Assembly: GCF_001690655.1 (NCBI RefSeq)
Contig: NZ_LZHQ01000021.1
Coordinates: forward strand, 1-38,937
Length of the DNA: 38,937 nt
Direction of reading: 5' to 3'
DNA from: Gilliamella sp. Occ3-1
Lineage (GTDB): Bacteria > Pseudomonadota > Gammaproteobacteria > Enterobacterales > Orbaceae
Every line of letters begins with the position of its first letter. Position 1 is the stretch's first letter. Position numbers and translations under genes: made by a program. Shown here in pieces: positions 27,149-37,855 of the stretch. Under the pieces are notes generated by a model. That model was given only the letters and a program-made list of their open reading frames with translations, made no database searches and was not told the DNA's origin.

Positions 27149-27470
27149 AATAGTATCTACTTAGTAATTTATTTAATGTTAAGGTTAATGTTTTAATTCA
27201 ATTTAAAAAATTCGATAAATCAACTTTTTGCAAAAAAAAACCAATGGCAAAGCATTGGTAGTTTTATTGGTTAAAAAAGGTGTTTGTAGCTCAATATGGC
27301 CACTAAGATCACACAAAATATTTGAAGAATATGATAATTTCATCAATAAGTTAAATCTTTTAAAAATTGTTATTATTATATTCTTAACAGTATTTTAAAT
27401 AAAGTTTTTTATCTTAAATATACTTTATTGTTTATAAAATATATTTAATTATAATAATTAATTGTTTAAA
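27149..27470. other. Intergenic region between hslJ and pykF
   Basis: This 322-base A+T-rich region lies between two genes on the minus strand. The only clear structure is the terminator hairpin at 27232-27259. I see no coding sequence. The pykF promoter must lie either between that hairpin and 27149 or upstream of it; I could not place it with confidence. Confidence 0.4.
27232..27259 (-). terminator. Intrinsic terminator upstream of pykF
   Basis: A perfect 7-base stem (ACCAATG/CATTGGT, loop 6) runs into nine T on the minus strand. It is 212 bases past the hslJ stop and 84 bases before the pykF start. It may end the hslJ transcript or act as an attenuator in a long pykF leader. Confidence 0.7.
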
Positions 27471-27890
27471 TTACATTAGGTCTTTAAGTTGATAAACTAG
27501 TGTGTTAGTGTCATTTTTCAAAGTTAGTTGATTGTTTTTTAATTCAATCTTAGTGCCATCAGTAATTAATTTTTCAATTACATAATCTAATTGATTTAAT
27601 TGGTCATCATTACAAAGCATTTTAGTCATCACTATACCACTACCTTTTATGCTACCGTTGTCTAAAGTAACTTTACCAGAAAAATGGTTACACATTTTAC
27701 CTGTAATTGTCATGTTTTCACCAAATATAATTTCAGCTTGATCATCTAATGAAATATCTTGACCGTTTGCTTTAATGAGCACAAAACGATGATGCATAAG
27801 ATCGACTTCTTGTAGAGTTTTTGGTCCCTCACATCCAGAGAGAACCAATGAGGCTGTAAATAGAGCAGTTAACAAGGACGTTTTTTTCAT
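27471..27890 (-). CDS. hslJ: META-domain lipoprotein HslJ
   Basis: HslJ is a small heat-inducible outer-membrane lipoprotein of the META family, linked in E. coli to novobiocin resistance. The start at 27890 is chosen because AGGAG lies 5 bases upstream and it opens a lipoprotein signal (MKKTSLLTAL with lipobox LSGC, Cys20); an in-frame extension to 27962 lacks both. The mature part follows E. coli HslJ: HHRFVLIKANG, IIFGENMTITGKMCNHFSG, GIVMTKMLCNDDQLNQLD and LTLKNDTNTLVYQLKDLM. Length is 139 aa (140 in E. coli). It is divergent from hrpA across 75 bases. Confidence 0.94.
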   Translation of the reverse strand: MKKTSLLTALFTASLVLSGCEGPKTLQEVDLMHHRFVLIKANGQDISLDDQAEIIFGENMTITGKMCNHFSGKVTLDNGSIKGSGIVMTKMLCNDDQLNQLDYVIEKLITDGTKIELKNNQLTLKNDTNTLVYQLKDLM

Positions 27891-27965
27891 TTGAACTCCT
27901 AATAATAGGTTAATTTTGTTATAATTAGGCATTAATGAGACTTTAATTAAAATATTTGACACGCT

Positions 27966-30900
27966 ATGCTATCTCAACAGCAATTAAAAAATCTTGACTC
28001 AATGACTTTCCTAAACAAGCATAAAATAATAAAATTAGCTAAGAAAAGTCAAACTATAGCTGATATAGATTCTGCCATACAAGATGCTAACTTACATTAT
28101 CAAAGCAGAATAGAATCGTTACCGAAAAATATTGTTTTTCCCAAAAATTTGCCTGTAATTGAAAAAAAACAAGAAATTTATTATGCTATTAAACATAATC
28201 AAGTGGTTATAATTGCTGGTGAAACTGGCTCGGGAAAAACAACACAAATTCCCAAAATCTGTTTAGAATTAGGCTTAGGCGTGAAAGGCTATATTGGTCA
28301 TACTCAACCAAGACGATTAGCGGCACGTTCAGTAGCTAATCGTATCGCTGAAGAGCTAAAAACAGAAATAGGGCAGTTAGTTGGTTTTAAAGTAAGATTT
28401 TCCGATCATGTCAGTGACACAACCCTGATTAAATTAATGACCGACGGTATATTGCTTGCTGAAATTCAGAAAGATAAACTCTTACTACAATATGATACTA
28501 TTATTATTGACGAAGCTCATGAACGCAGTTTGAATATTGATTTTATTTTAGGCTATCTTAAGCAATTATTATCTAAACGCCCAGACTTAAAAGTCATAAT
28601 AACATCAGCGACTATTGATGTGGAACGTTTTTCTAAACACTTCAATGATGCTCCGATTATTGAAGTATCGGGTCGTACCTATCCTGTCGAGGTTAGATAT
28701 CGTCCCCCAATCCTGAAAGAAGATGATAATAATGATAAAAGTTGTGATTTTCAACCGATTATAGATGCCATTGATGAATTATCAACTGAAAGTCTTGGGG
28801 ATATATTAATCTTTTTAACAGGAGAACGAGAAATTCGAGATCTTGCTGATATACTAAATAAATTAGATCTTCGTCATACAGATATTTTACCTTTATATGC
28901 AAGATTATCAGTATCAGAACAAAATCGAATTTTTCAATCGCATACTAAACGTCGAATTGTCCTTGCTACTAATTTGGCAGAAACGTCATTAACCGTTCCA
29001 GGCATTAAATATGTGATCGATTCGGGTTTAGCCAGAATTAGTCGTTATAGCTATCGAACTAAAGTTCAGCGTTTACCGATTGAACCAATATCACAGGCCT
29101 CTGCCAATCAGCGTAAAGGACGTTGTGGGCGAACATCTAATGGTATCTGCATACGTTTATATGATGAACAAGATTTTTTATCTCGCCCCAAATTTACCGA
29201 ACCCGAAATATTGCGAACCAATTTGGCTTCAGTAATATTACAAATGACATCATTAGGCTTAGGCGATATTGCCGCTTTTCCTTTTGTTGAAAAACCTGAT
29301 TCAAAATTTATTCGTGATGGACTTCGCTTATTAGAGGAACTTGGGGCAATTTATACCATACAGAATAGATATCATTTAACTGAAATAGGTAAAATTTTAG
29401 CACAACTGCCAATTGATCCAAGATTAGCTAGGATGTTGGTTGAAGCAAGGCGCCTAGGGTGCATTAAAGAAATAATGATAATTACTGCTGCTTTATCGAT
29501 TCAAGATCCAAGAGAAAGACCTTTTGATAAACAGCAAGCTTCGGATGAGAAACATCGTCGTTTTGTTGATAAGGAGTCAGATTTTATTTCTTTAATTAAT
29601 TTATGGAACTACATTAAAGAACAACAGAACGTATTATCAGGGAATCAATTTAGACGATTATGCCAAAAAGAGTTTTTAAATTATCTTCGAATCCGTGAAT
29701 GGCAAGATGTCTATACGCAAATTAGACAAACAATTAAGCAATTAGCGTTTCCGATTAATAGTAAAAAAGCTGATTATAATTCATTACATATTTCGTTACT
29801 AAGCGGTTTACTATCTCATATTGGAATAAAAGAGCTTGAAAAGCGTGAGTATATAGGTGCACGTAATATAAAATTTGCAATTTTTCCTAATTCAGCACTT
29901 TTCAAAAACCAACCCAAATGGTGTATTGCTAGTGAACTTGTTGAAACAAATAGATTATGGGGAAGAACAGCAGCAAAAATTGAAGCTGAATGGATTGAAC
30001 CTATAGCTAAACATTTAGTGAAATATAACTATAACGAACCTAGGTGGTCTAAAAAGCAGGGCACAACAATAGCAAACGAAAAAGTAACTTTATTTGGGTT
30101 ACCAATTGTTACTAATAGAATAGTAAATTACAGTAAAATTGATCCTATTTTAAGTCGCACCCTGTTTATTCGACATGCATTAGTTGAAGGTGATTGGTTC
30201 ACAAGTCATAAATTTTACAAGCAAAATCAAAAATTGATTAATGAAGTTGAAGATTTAGAACATAAATCACGTCGTCAGGATATTTTAATTGATGATGATG
30301 AATTATTTGATTTCTATGATAAACGTATAGATAAATCCGTTATTTCATCTAGACATTTTGATAAATGGTGGATGCAGAAACAAAAATCTGATCCTGATTA
30401 TCTTAATGTACAAAAAGAGATGCTGATCAAGCAATCAGCACAATTAATTAACTTAAATGATTTTCCTGATTTCTGGTATCAAGATCATTTTAAGCTAGCA
30501 CTTAGTTATCACTTTGATATTGGTCATAACCGTGACGGCGTCACTATAAAAATTCCACTTGATATCTTAAACCAAATTAAAAACAAGGGATTCGATTGGC
30601 AAGTGCCAGGTTTTAGAAAAGATTTAATAATTGCATTAATCAAATCATTGCCTAAATCTTTACGACGAAACCTTGTCCCTGCACCAAATTATGCAGATGC
30701 ATTTTTAGATAGGGTAGATACTACAGAAAAACCGCTTCTTGAATGCTTAGGAAATGAATTTCATAAAATGACTGGTGTGAAAATTACATCAGAAAATTGG
30801 CAATTAGAACAAGTCCCTGAACATTTAAAAATGAATTTTAGTATTATTGATAGTAATAATAACGAAATTGCTTCAAGTAAAGATTTTGATATGCTAAAAC

Positions 30901-31841
30901 AGCAACTCAAAACTCAACTTCAACAAGCTTTATCATCTATTACTATTAATAAAAAAGATAACTCAATTGAGCAAAATAATTTGACAGATTGGATATTTGG
31001 AAAACTTCCTGATGTTTATGAAGAAAAGCAAAAAAACTATACTATTAAGGCTTATCCAGCAATTATTGATAATCAAAATTCCGTAAGTATAAAGTTAGTT
31101 GATAATCAATCAGAGCAACAAAGATTAACTAAATTAGGTTTAAGACGCTTATTAATGCTTAATATTCCCTCTCCAATCAAGTATTTACATGAAAAATTAC
31201 CCAATAAATCGAAATTAAGTTTATATTTTAATTCGTTTGGTAACGTGTTAATGCTTATTGATGATTGTATCGCTTGTGGTGTTGATTATTTAATTGAAAC
31301 AAATAATAAAGCAATACATTCAACTGATGATTATCAGCAATTACTTGATTATACTAAAACTCATATTAATGAAATAGTTGTTGGTATTGCTAAGCAAGTC
31401 GAATCAATACTAACTTTGCATTTTATCATTAATAAAAAGTTAAAAGGGCGCGTTGATTTATCTTTAGCATTTGCCTTGTCAGATATCAAACAGCAACTTA
31501 ATAAATTAGTTTATAAAGGATTTGTTGCTCAATCAAGTTATAGAAGATTGAATGATATCTCTCGATATTTATCGGCAATTGAGAAAAGAATTGAAAAATT
31601 ATTTCAAAATATGGCAAGAGATAGACAATCAATGAGCATTATAGAAGATGTTCAGAATCAGTATGATAATTGGGTTAATAGTCTACAAAAGAATCAACGA
31701 TTAGATACAAAAGTGACTGATATCCGTTGGATGATTGAAGAATTAAGAGTCAATTTATTTGCTCAGCAACTTGGCACGTCATATCCAATTTCGGCAAAAC
31801 GCATTAAGCAACAAATTAATGTATTAAAATCAAAATTATAG
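27966..31841 (+). CDS. hrpA: ATP-dependent RNA helicase HrpA
   Basis: HrpA is a DEAH-box RNA helicase; in E. coli it processes fimbrial mRNA and rescues stalled or collided ribosomes. The 1291 aa protein is near full length (E. coli 1300 aa). Motifs in order are Walker A GETGSGKTTQIPK (about 90), TQPRRLAA, DEAHERSLN, TSATID, LATNLAETSLTVPGIKYVIDSG and QRKGRCGRTSNGICIRLY. The HA2/ratchet domain, OB fold and the large HrpA-specific C-terminal region (DUF3418) follow. No good ribosome-binding site precedes the ATG at 27966, so the exact start is less certain than the gene. Confidence 0.96.
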   Translation: MLSQQQLKNLDSMTFLNKHKIIKLAKKSQTIADIDSAIQDANLHYQSRIESLPKNIVFPKNLPVIEKKQEIYYAIKHNQVVIIAGETGSGKTTQIPKICLELGLGVKGYIGHTQPRRLAARSVANRIAEELKTEIGQLVGFKVRFSDHVSDTTLIKLMTDGILLAEIQKDKLLLQYDTIIIDEAHERSLNIDFILGYLKQLLSKRPDLKVIITSATIDVERFSKHFNDAPIIEVSGRTYPVEVRYRPPILKEDDNNDKSCDFQPIIDAIDELSTESLGDILIFLTGEREIRDLADILNKLDLRHTDILPLYARLSVSEQNRIFQSHTKRRIVLATNLAETSLTVPGIKYVIDSGLARISRYSYRTKVQRLPIEPISQASANQRKGRCGRTSNGICIRLYDEQDFLSRPKFTEPEILRTNLASVILQMTSLGLGDIAAFPFVEKPDSKFIRDGLRLLEELGAIYTIQNRYHLTEIGKILAQLPIDPRLARMLVEARRLGCIKEIMIITAALSIQDPRERPFDKQQASDEKHRRFVDKESDFISLINLWNYIKEQQNVLSGNQFRRLCQKEFLNYLRIREWQDVYTQIRQTIKQLAFPINSKKADYNSLHISLLSGLLSHIGIKELEKREYIGARNIKFAIFPNSALFKNQPKWCIASELVETNRLWGRTAAKIEAEWIEPIAKHLVKYNYNEPRWSKKQGTTIANEKVTLFGLPIVTNRIVNYSKIDPILSRTLFIRHALVEGDWFTSHKFYKQNQKLINEVEDLEHKSRRQDILIDDDELFDFYDKRIDKSVISSRHFDKWWMQKQKSDPDYLNVQKEMLIKQSAQLINLNDFPDFWYQDHFKLALSYHFDIGHNRDGVTIKIPLDILNQIKNKGFDWQVPGFRKDLIIALIKSLPKSLRRNLVPAPNYADAFLDRVDTTEKPLLECLGNEFHKMTGVKITSENWQLEQVPEHLKMNFSIIDSNNNEIASSKDFDMLKQQLKTQLQQALSSITINKKDNSIEQNNLTDWIFGKLPDVYEEKQKNYTIKAYPAIIDNQNSVSIKLVDNQSEQQRLTKLGLRRLLMLNIPSPIKYLHEKLPNKSKLSLYFNSFGNVLMLIDDCIACGVDYLIETNNKAIHSTDDYQQLLDYTKTHINEIVVGIAKQVESILTLHFIINKKLKGRVDLSLAFALSDIKQQLNKLVYKGFVAQSSYRRLNDISRYLSAIEKRIEKLFQNMARDRQSMSIIEDVQNQYDNWVNSLQKNQRLDTKVTDIRWMIEELRVNLFAQQLGTSYPISAKRIKQQINVLKSKL

Positions 31842-31856
31842 TCATTACTAAAAAAT

Positions 31857-31874
31857 AGGGCGCTTATGCGCCCG
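31857..31874 (-). terminator. Terminator of ydgH between convergent genes
   Basis: A GGGCGC/GCGCCC stem with a TTAT-type loop is followed on the minus strand by TATTTTTTAG. There is no T-run on the plus side, so it acts mainly on ydgH, though the GC stem may also slow readthrough from hrpA. Confidence 0.75.
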
Positions 31875-31887
31875 ATCATCTATTAAA

Positions 31888-32931
31888 CTATCGATACAGG
31901 TCTACAAAAACAGTTATATTTGGACCATTTGAGTCATGGGCAATTCTAGCAATATGATAATACTTGGCCCCTGCATCAATAGCTCGTTTACCTGCTTGAT
32001 AAGAAATTTCCTGATCAGTTACATAGTAACCTCTAAATTTAATTGTATCAAACGCAACCATTTTTGCCGCAGTTGCATCATTCAATTCTTGAATTTTTCG
32101 TCCATCCGGTAGAGTTACAGTGTAACGTGTAACACGCTGTGGCTCCGCTGCAGCCGTTGTAACTTGGGATTCAGAAGTATTAGTTGCTGTAGACGTTGTT
32201 GCTTTATGAGTGGCTTGATTAATGACTTTTACTTTATTATTAAATTTATCAGCATAAAATTTTTCATTAAAAGCTGAAGGAGAATAATAGCCAGGTTTCT
32301 CTACCTGCATAGCAGCATCACCACCTTGCGCTAGAGCTTGTTGGCCAGCTTCAGAGTCATATGGGATAGCATCCTCGGGTTGAAGTTTACGTTCAGGTGC
32401 ATCTTTTTTAAACAAATAAGCAGCAACTTGAATATTACTACCTAATTCACTACGTGAATCAATATAATAAGCATAAGCACCTTTTTCTGATGCTTCCTTA
32501 GCAATTGCTTGGTTAATATCATATTCACTAGGAAAATAACCGCGAATACGCACAATGTTAAAAGGTTCTAAACGTATGGCTTTGGATTTTGGATATTCAT
32601 AAATACCTTCAAATTTGCGAAAGCTTTCAGCTTGTTCTTCTGCTTTTGGAGCATCTGCCTTATATAATTTTGCATACACAATCCTTAAAGTATCATTAGA
32701 AGGACTGATATTAGTTGTGGTTATATAAAAGGAAGCTGCTCCTTCTTTATCCGCAGCTCTCGACATTGCCATAATATAATCACTATCAGTATAAAAAGCT
32801 CCGCGGATAGTTATACTTTTAAATGACTGTAAACCTTTAGCTTGTTGCTCCGTTAATTGTTGAGCAGCAAACGAAGAAAAAGAGGTTAGGGACATAGCAA
32901 CTACAATAAGCGTGTTCTTTAAACTTGTCAT
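31888..32931 (-). CDS. ydgH: Periplasmic triple-DUF1471 protein YdgH
   Basis: The 347 aa protein has a Sec signal (MTSLKNTLIVVAMSL... with AFA-like cleavage near residue 23) and three DUF1471 (BhsA/McbA) repeats. These lie at about residues 35-95, 120-180 and 290-347, each with an alternating beta pattern and a GA-x-YY/FY-I core (EGAASFYIT, KGAYAYYID, AGAKYYHIA). The order and linkers (YPKSKAIRLEPF, DAIPYDSEAGQQALAQGG, RYTVTLPDGRKIQELNDATA) match E. coli YdgH (314 aa). An extra Thr/Ala-rich linker precedes the third repeat. DUF1471 proteins are linked to stress and envelope functions; no precise role is claimed. It is 50 bases downstream of fnr on the same strand. Confidence 0.9.
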   Translation of the reverse strand: MTSLKNTLIVVAMSLTSFSSFAAQQLTEQQAKGLQSFKSITIRGAFYTDSDYIMAMSRAADKEGAASFYITTTNISPSNDTLRIVYAKLYKADAPKAEEQAESFRKFEGIYEYPKSKAIRLEPFNIVRIRGYFPSEYDINQAIAKEASEKGAYAYYIDSRSELGSNIQVAAYLFKKDAPERKLQPEDAIPYDSEAGQQALAQGGDAAMQVEKPGYYSPSAFNEKFYADKFNNKVKVINQATHKATTSTATNTSESQVTTAAAEPQRVTRYTVTLPDGRKIQELNDATAAKMVAFDTIKFRGYYVTDQEISYQAGKRAIDAGAKYYHIARIAHDSNGPNITVFVDLYR

Positions 32932-32981
32932 ATATTAAGACCTTCCAATAAATAATTTTGGTTAATTTAACATAAATAACT

Positions 32982-33695
32982 CTAATTACATAAATCTATT
33001 AAAGCATTTAAGTTTTTTATGAATAGGTATTTTCCTTTAGCTGTCAAAATATTAAGTTCTTGTAATTTTGATATATTTCTACTCACAGTTTCGATTGTCA
33101 AACCTAAATAGTTAGCAATATCCGCTCGACTCATCACGAGCTTAATATTTAATGAAGAATGGCCGCTTTTTTCATAGCGTTGATAAAGCGAATATATAAA
33201 AGTTGCTAACCGTTCATCCGCTTTTTTCTGCGAATAGCATAATACTAATTTTTGGTAATCATAAATATTAGAACTTAACAAATTACAAATTAAGTCCCTG
33301 ACATTTTTCTGAGTATCAACCAACGACATTAGTTCATTATAATAAAGTTCGCAAACAAGGGTATTGCTAAGAGCTTGAATATTATTGTTATACACTTTGG
33401 TCGAAATTGAATCTAAACCAACAATATCACCAGGTAAATAAAAACCATTAATTTGTTGTTGATTATCGGAAGTGGTAACAAAAGTTTTTAATGCACCTGA
33501 ATGAATAACATAGAATTTAGTAAAAGGTGTCTTAGCTTTAACTAATATTTCATTTTTTAGATAAGAAATTTTTCGCTGTAATATAGTATCCAACTTATTA
33601 TTTAGTAACATAGGAATACAGAGAGCCCCTGCGCTACATAATTCACATGGGACAGAATAGCTTTTTGAGCGCAATGTCTTAAAAATATCTTGCAT
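32982..33695 (-). CDS. fnr: FNR oxygen-sensing transcription regulator
   Basis: This is a Crp/Fnr-family regulator with the FNR-type [4Fe-4S] ligands: C17, C20 and C26 (CxxCxxxxxC) in the N-terminal arm plus C115 in LVCEL. The cAMP-receptor-like beta-roll (about 40-125), dimer helix and C-terminal HTH follow. The recognition helix TIETVSRNISKL keeps the E-xx-SR residues (E202, S205, R206) that in E. coli FNR read the TTGAT half-site. Length is 237 aa (250 in E. coli). It should activate anaerobic genes when the cluster is intact, and the fumarate-reductase/transporter module in this window is a plausible target. It is divergent from the rlhA fragment. Confidence 0.93.
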   Translation of the reverse strand: MQDIFKTLRSKSYSVPCELCSAGALCIPMLLNNKLDTILQRKISYLKNEILVKAKTPFTKFYVIHSGALKTFVTTSDNQQQINGFYLPGDIVGLDSISTKVYNNNIQALSNTLVCELYYNELMSLVDTQKNVRDLICNLLSSNIYDYQKLVLCYSQKKADERLATFIYSLYQRYEKSGHSSLNIKLVMSRADIANYLGLTIETVSRNISKLQELNILTAKGKYLFIKNLNALIDLCN

Positions 33696-33761
33696 ATTAA
33701 CGAAAAATAATCACAGTTAGTAAAAACGATTAGAGTATCATATATCTATAATAAAACAACA

Positions 33762-34064
33762 ATTGCTGACATAATTAATGTTTTTATTTATTGTTTAAAA
33801 GCACATGACGTTAAAGAAGATGCGCCCTTAATGATAACCAAACATTGTTTACGGTTTGCGTTTAATTTATGTCCAAAACAAGCAAAAGGAATTCAAGGAG
33901 TTAAAACTAAAGTTACGCCAATGAAATTAATTCAAAATAATGAAGAATTATTGCTAAAGTTCAATTGTAAAGCTTGTGAAATGCAAGTATGGGGTAAAAT
34001 AAAAAAACACATTTTAAAAATGCCACTCGCAGGAAGTGAGATTATATTTATGGCAAAGAAATAA
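33762..34064 (+). pseudogene. rlhA: 5'-truncated C-terminal fragment of rlhA (U32 peptidase family)
   Basis: The frame carries KAHDVKEDAPLM, ITKHCLRFAFNLCPKQAKG, FNCKACEM and GKIKKHILKMPLAGS. This is the C-terminal end of E. coli RlhA (YdcP), the enzyme that hydroxylates C2501 of 23S rRNA, with its conserved cysteines. Only about 100 of roughly 650 residues remain. The frame is open back to 33711 with no start codon or N-terminal part, and convincing similarity fades around 33762. An ATG at 33831 could give a 77 aa product, but it is internal to the family and has no ribosome site. Phage sequence begins at about the stop codon, so a deletion or insertion probably removed the rest. Confidence 0.85.
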
Positions 34065-35046
34065 AGTTACTGAACAGTTATATAAGTTTCGTTATATTGA
34101 TACAGAATCAATATTTGATTTTAATGTTGATGGTGTAACATTTGATAAAATGTTAATTTCTAATCCCTCTAATTATGAAATTTATCACCCTGATATTGTC
34201 GGTTTACCTTATTATCAGGACGTTTTTGTAAAGGTGCTTGAACATAAAAAAAGCATTAATTTTGATTTTCAACCTTGCAAAACCACAACTGATAAATACG
34301 GTTCAACGACAACTATTTGTATGCCTCCCAATGATAGTGATTACATTAACACCGATAGTGATTTTACATATCGATTGCGTGTTCATACTAACACTGATTT
34401 TAAATTAGCTCGAATTGATGCGATAGCGGGCAAATTATCGGATGTTCAAGATGTAGCTAAATTACCCTTGCAAAAGCAAGCTATTGATTATGCTGTTTTA
34501 GCAAAAATATTTAATGAGCTAATACGTGAAGCTTCTACACAAACAGATTACGAGGGTGTTCCGTTTAGTCCGTCAAAACCGATTACAGCAAATGAAATTA
34601 AGGCGGTAGCTCAGCAAAAGGGGTTAAATTTAACGCAGTATGATTTAATGTATTCAACCATTCCCGACAATGATTTTTTGCCAAATATAGAAAAGCATTA
34701 CACTTCAATTATTAATAACACGACGAATAACATTAATAATAACAATAACGGAAACAATGAACATGATGAAGATGAAATTGATGAAGAGTTTATCCCGCCT
34801 GAGCTTGAGGAAATCCCAACAGGTACAGAAATATTATCATTTTTAGATGAATTGTTTCCGTTCTTACGTGATTTTGAGTTGAAAGAAAAATCGGCTGATT
34901 GTCCAACGGTTGATATTACGGTTTTTGATAAAAAATATACAATCGATAGTCAATGTCCGTTACTACAGCAAAATAAATCACTATTTCAAACGATTATGTT
35001 AATCGTCTGGGCGTTTGTTTCATTACGAATTATTTTAAAAGCATAA
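34036..35046 (+). CDS. Inovirus adsorption protein (pIII/TspB-like), N-terminally truncated
   Basis: This resembles the minor coat/adsorption protein of filamentous phages. It has a long hydrophilic part, an Asn-rich then acidic linker (NNTTNNINNNNNGNN, then DEDEIDEEFIPPELEEIP), and a C-terminal module with paired cysteines (CPTVDITVFDKKYTIDSQCP) before a single membrane anchor (IMLIVWAFVSLRIILKA). This C-terminal pattern is shared by inovirus pIII analogues and neisserial TspB. A signal peptide is expected but absent. The only ATG (34036) lies in the rlhA fragment in another frame, so the first about 9 codons are not phage sequence. It is probably a non-functional remnant. It is followed by the pVI-like gene after 19 bases. 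Confidence 0.7.
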   Translation: MRLYLWQRNKVTEQLYKFRYIDTESIFDFNVDGVTFDKMLISNPSNYEIYHPDIVGLPYYQDVFVKVLEHKKSINFDFQPCKTTTDKYGSTTTICMPPNDSDYINTDSDFTYRLRVHTNTDFKLARIDAIAGKLSDVQDVAKLPLQKQAIDYAVLAKIFNELIREASTQTDYEGVPFSPSKPITANEIKAVAQQKGLNLTQYDLMYSTIPDNDFLPNIEKHYTSIINNTTNNINNNNNGNNEHDEDEIDEEFIPPELEEIPTGTEILSFLDELFPFLRDFELKEKSADCPTVDITVFDKKYTIDSQCPLLQQNKSLFQTIMLIVWAFVSLRIILKA

Positions 35047-35065
35047 ATAAAATAGGAGTTAATTC

Positions 35066-35341
35066 ATGCCTGCTTTTTTGATGTCAATTGTTGCGTGGTT
35101 TGTGCGGTCAGTGCTTGTTAAGTTTTTAATTATGTTTGCCTTGTTTTTTGTGATGTCTGAGTTTATCCCTGTGTTAGTTAAATTATTGCCGAGTAGCACA
35201 AATTTAAAGGATTTATTCGTTTTATTGCCTGATTCTGTTTGGTATTTTCTTAATTATTTTAAAGTGCCGACGGGTATTACTATGGTGATTTCTGCACTGT
35301 TAACTCGTTTTTTAATTCGTCGTATTCCGATTATTGGTTAA
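35066..35341 (+). CDS. DUF2523 inovirus membrane protein (pVI-like)
   Basis: This 91 aa, very hydrophobic protein has three likely membrane segments (about 5-30, 50-65 and 70-90) and a short basic C-terminal end (RFLIRRIPIIG). Size, hydrophobicity and position between the adsorption protein and the Zot ATPase match the DUF2523 proteins of filamentous phages, thought to be the minor coat protein pVI that ends the virion. AGGAG lies about 8 bases before the ATG. It appears intact. Confidence 0.75.
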   Translation: MPAFLMSIVAWFVRSVLVKFLIMFALFFVMSEFIPVLVKLLPSSTNLKDLFVLLPDSVWYFLNYFKVPTGITMVISALLTRFLIRRIPIIG

Positions 35342-35364
35342 CGAATAAGAATAGAGGGAGATAA

Positions 35365-36417
<1,053 letters not shown>

Positions 36418-36421
<4 letters not shown>

Positions 36422-37665
36422 TTAAATCTTTATTATTACGTTTTACGTTATTTTTTTACGTAATACTGTTATTTTTATCACGTAATGCATTGGCAAGCGG
36501 TGTAGAGTTTGAGCTAAACAGGGTTAAATTGCCTGATGCTATTAGTATTATATATAGTGAAATTTTTAAACGTCCATATATGTTGTCACCAGATTTAGCG
36601 AATGATGAACGATTATTGACATTGAGAATCACTAAAGAGATTGATGAACAGCAGTTTATAGAGCGTTATTTTTCAAATATGAATATCAAAATCTGGGATA
36701 AAAATGGGGTGGATTATATAGCGGTTTACACACCTAAACCAACAGCTCAGCCAACAGAAACTTTTATTTATACTCCAAAATATCGAAGTGTTAGTTATTT
36801 ATCTGACATTTTAAGCAGTCAGGTACAAGGGGTATTTAATTCACAAGGGACGATATCGAATACCTCCCAGACAAGTTACAGCAGTGGGGACGTCAATCCC
36901 AATAGTGCTAGTGGTCAGTTTTCCCGTTCGGGTGATGTGTTGGTTTATCGTGGCACAAAAGCGGATATAAAATTAGTTAAACAGTTGTTGCCTAAAATTG
37001 ATACGGTAACTGATGAGATATTGGTTACTGGTTATGTGGTTGAGGTGTCAACGACGAAGCAGGAAGGGAATGGCTTATCATTTATAGCTAATTTGCTGGA
37101 TAGCAAATTAGGGGTACAAGTGAATTCAAATTATAATCCGTTAACTGGTAATTTGATAACCTTTTCTAGTGGCTCTTTTAGTGCTTTAGTGGAATTATTT
37201 AATAAAGATAATCACTTTAAAGTAATTAGCTCCCCGCAATTACGGGTTAAAAATGGCTCTAATGCGTCATTTAGTGTTGGCTCAGATGTGCCTGTTTTAG
37301 GCTCAACAACGTATCAGGACGGCAAACCGATTCAGTCAATAGAGTATCGTTCGTCGGGGGTATTATTTGATATTCGTTCTGAAATTAGACTAAACACGAT
37401 TGATTTAACAATACAACAGCAGTTATCAAACTTTGTTAAAACGGAGACAGGGATTAACAATAGTCCAACGTTGATTAAACGTGATGTTAATACACAGGTA
37501 TCAATAAAAAGCGGTGAAATTATAGTACTGGGTGGTTTAGCGGAAACTAAAAACGGTAATCATTCGACAGGTTTTACATTGCTACCGTTTTTAAAGTCAT
37601 CAGGAAAAGAAAACAACAGAACGGATATCGTTGTTATTTTGCATGTTGAGAAGATAGAAAAATAA
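36418..37665 (+). CDS. Inovirus pIV-type secretin
   Basis: pIV-type secretins form the outer-membrane channel through which filamentous phages leave the cell. The 415 aa protein has a Sec signal (MIKSLLLRFTLFFYVILLFL... with ALA cleavage near residue 27) and an N0-like domain (about 30-105: FELNRVKLPDAISIIYSEI). A second N domain with a Ser/Gly-rich insertion (about 115-195) follows. The C-terminal secretin core includes TGYVVEVSTTKQEG, VISSPQLRVKNGSNASFSVGSDVPV, IEYRSSGVLFDI and SIKSGEIIVLGGL. It is intact and translationally coupled to the zot frame (ATGA overlap). Type II or IV pilus secretins are larger, so the phage neighbourhood supports pIV. Confidence 0.88.
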
Positions 37666-37690
37666 TAAAATATTAAATTAATAAATAATA

Positions 37691-37750
37691 GGATAGCCTG
37701 TATTCGTTGTACCGCAGCTTTGCGAGGAACAACGAATATAGGCTATTTTT
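37691..37750 (+). terminator. Long-stem hairpin with T-run after the secretin gene
   Basis: The arms at 37693-37710 and 37729-37746 pair over 18 bases with one G-T wobble (ATAGCCTGTATTCGTTGT against ACAACGAATATAGGCTAT). The 18-base loop contains a small GCA/TGC repeat. Five T follow at once. It fits an intrinsic terminator of the phage operon. The stem is unusually long, and a packaging-signal role, known for a hairpin in the same place in Ff phages, is possible. Confidence 0.7.
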
Positions 37751-37855
37751 TATCCGTTTCAATAACTTCTTGGTTAGATTAATAATTTATCGTTTATACA
37801 CAGTTTTTATCATGTATAATAGTCTTTTTTTGTTGATAATTGTACGGTGTTGAAA

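Noticed and set aside
33700..34070. A dif or tRNA attachment site for the inovirus at its left junction
   Set aside because: I could not find a XerC/XerD-like 28-base site or a tRNA end; the junction looks like a deletion scar.
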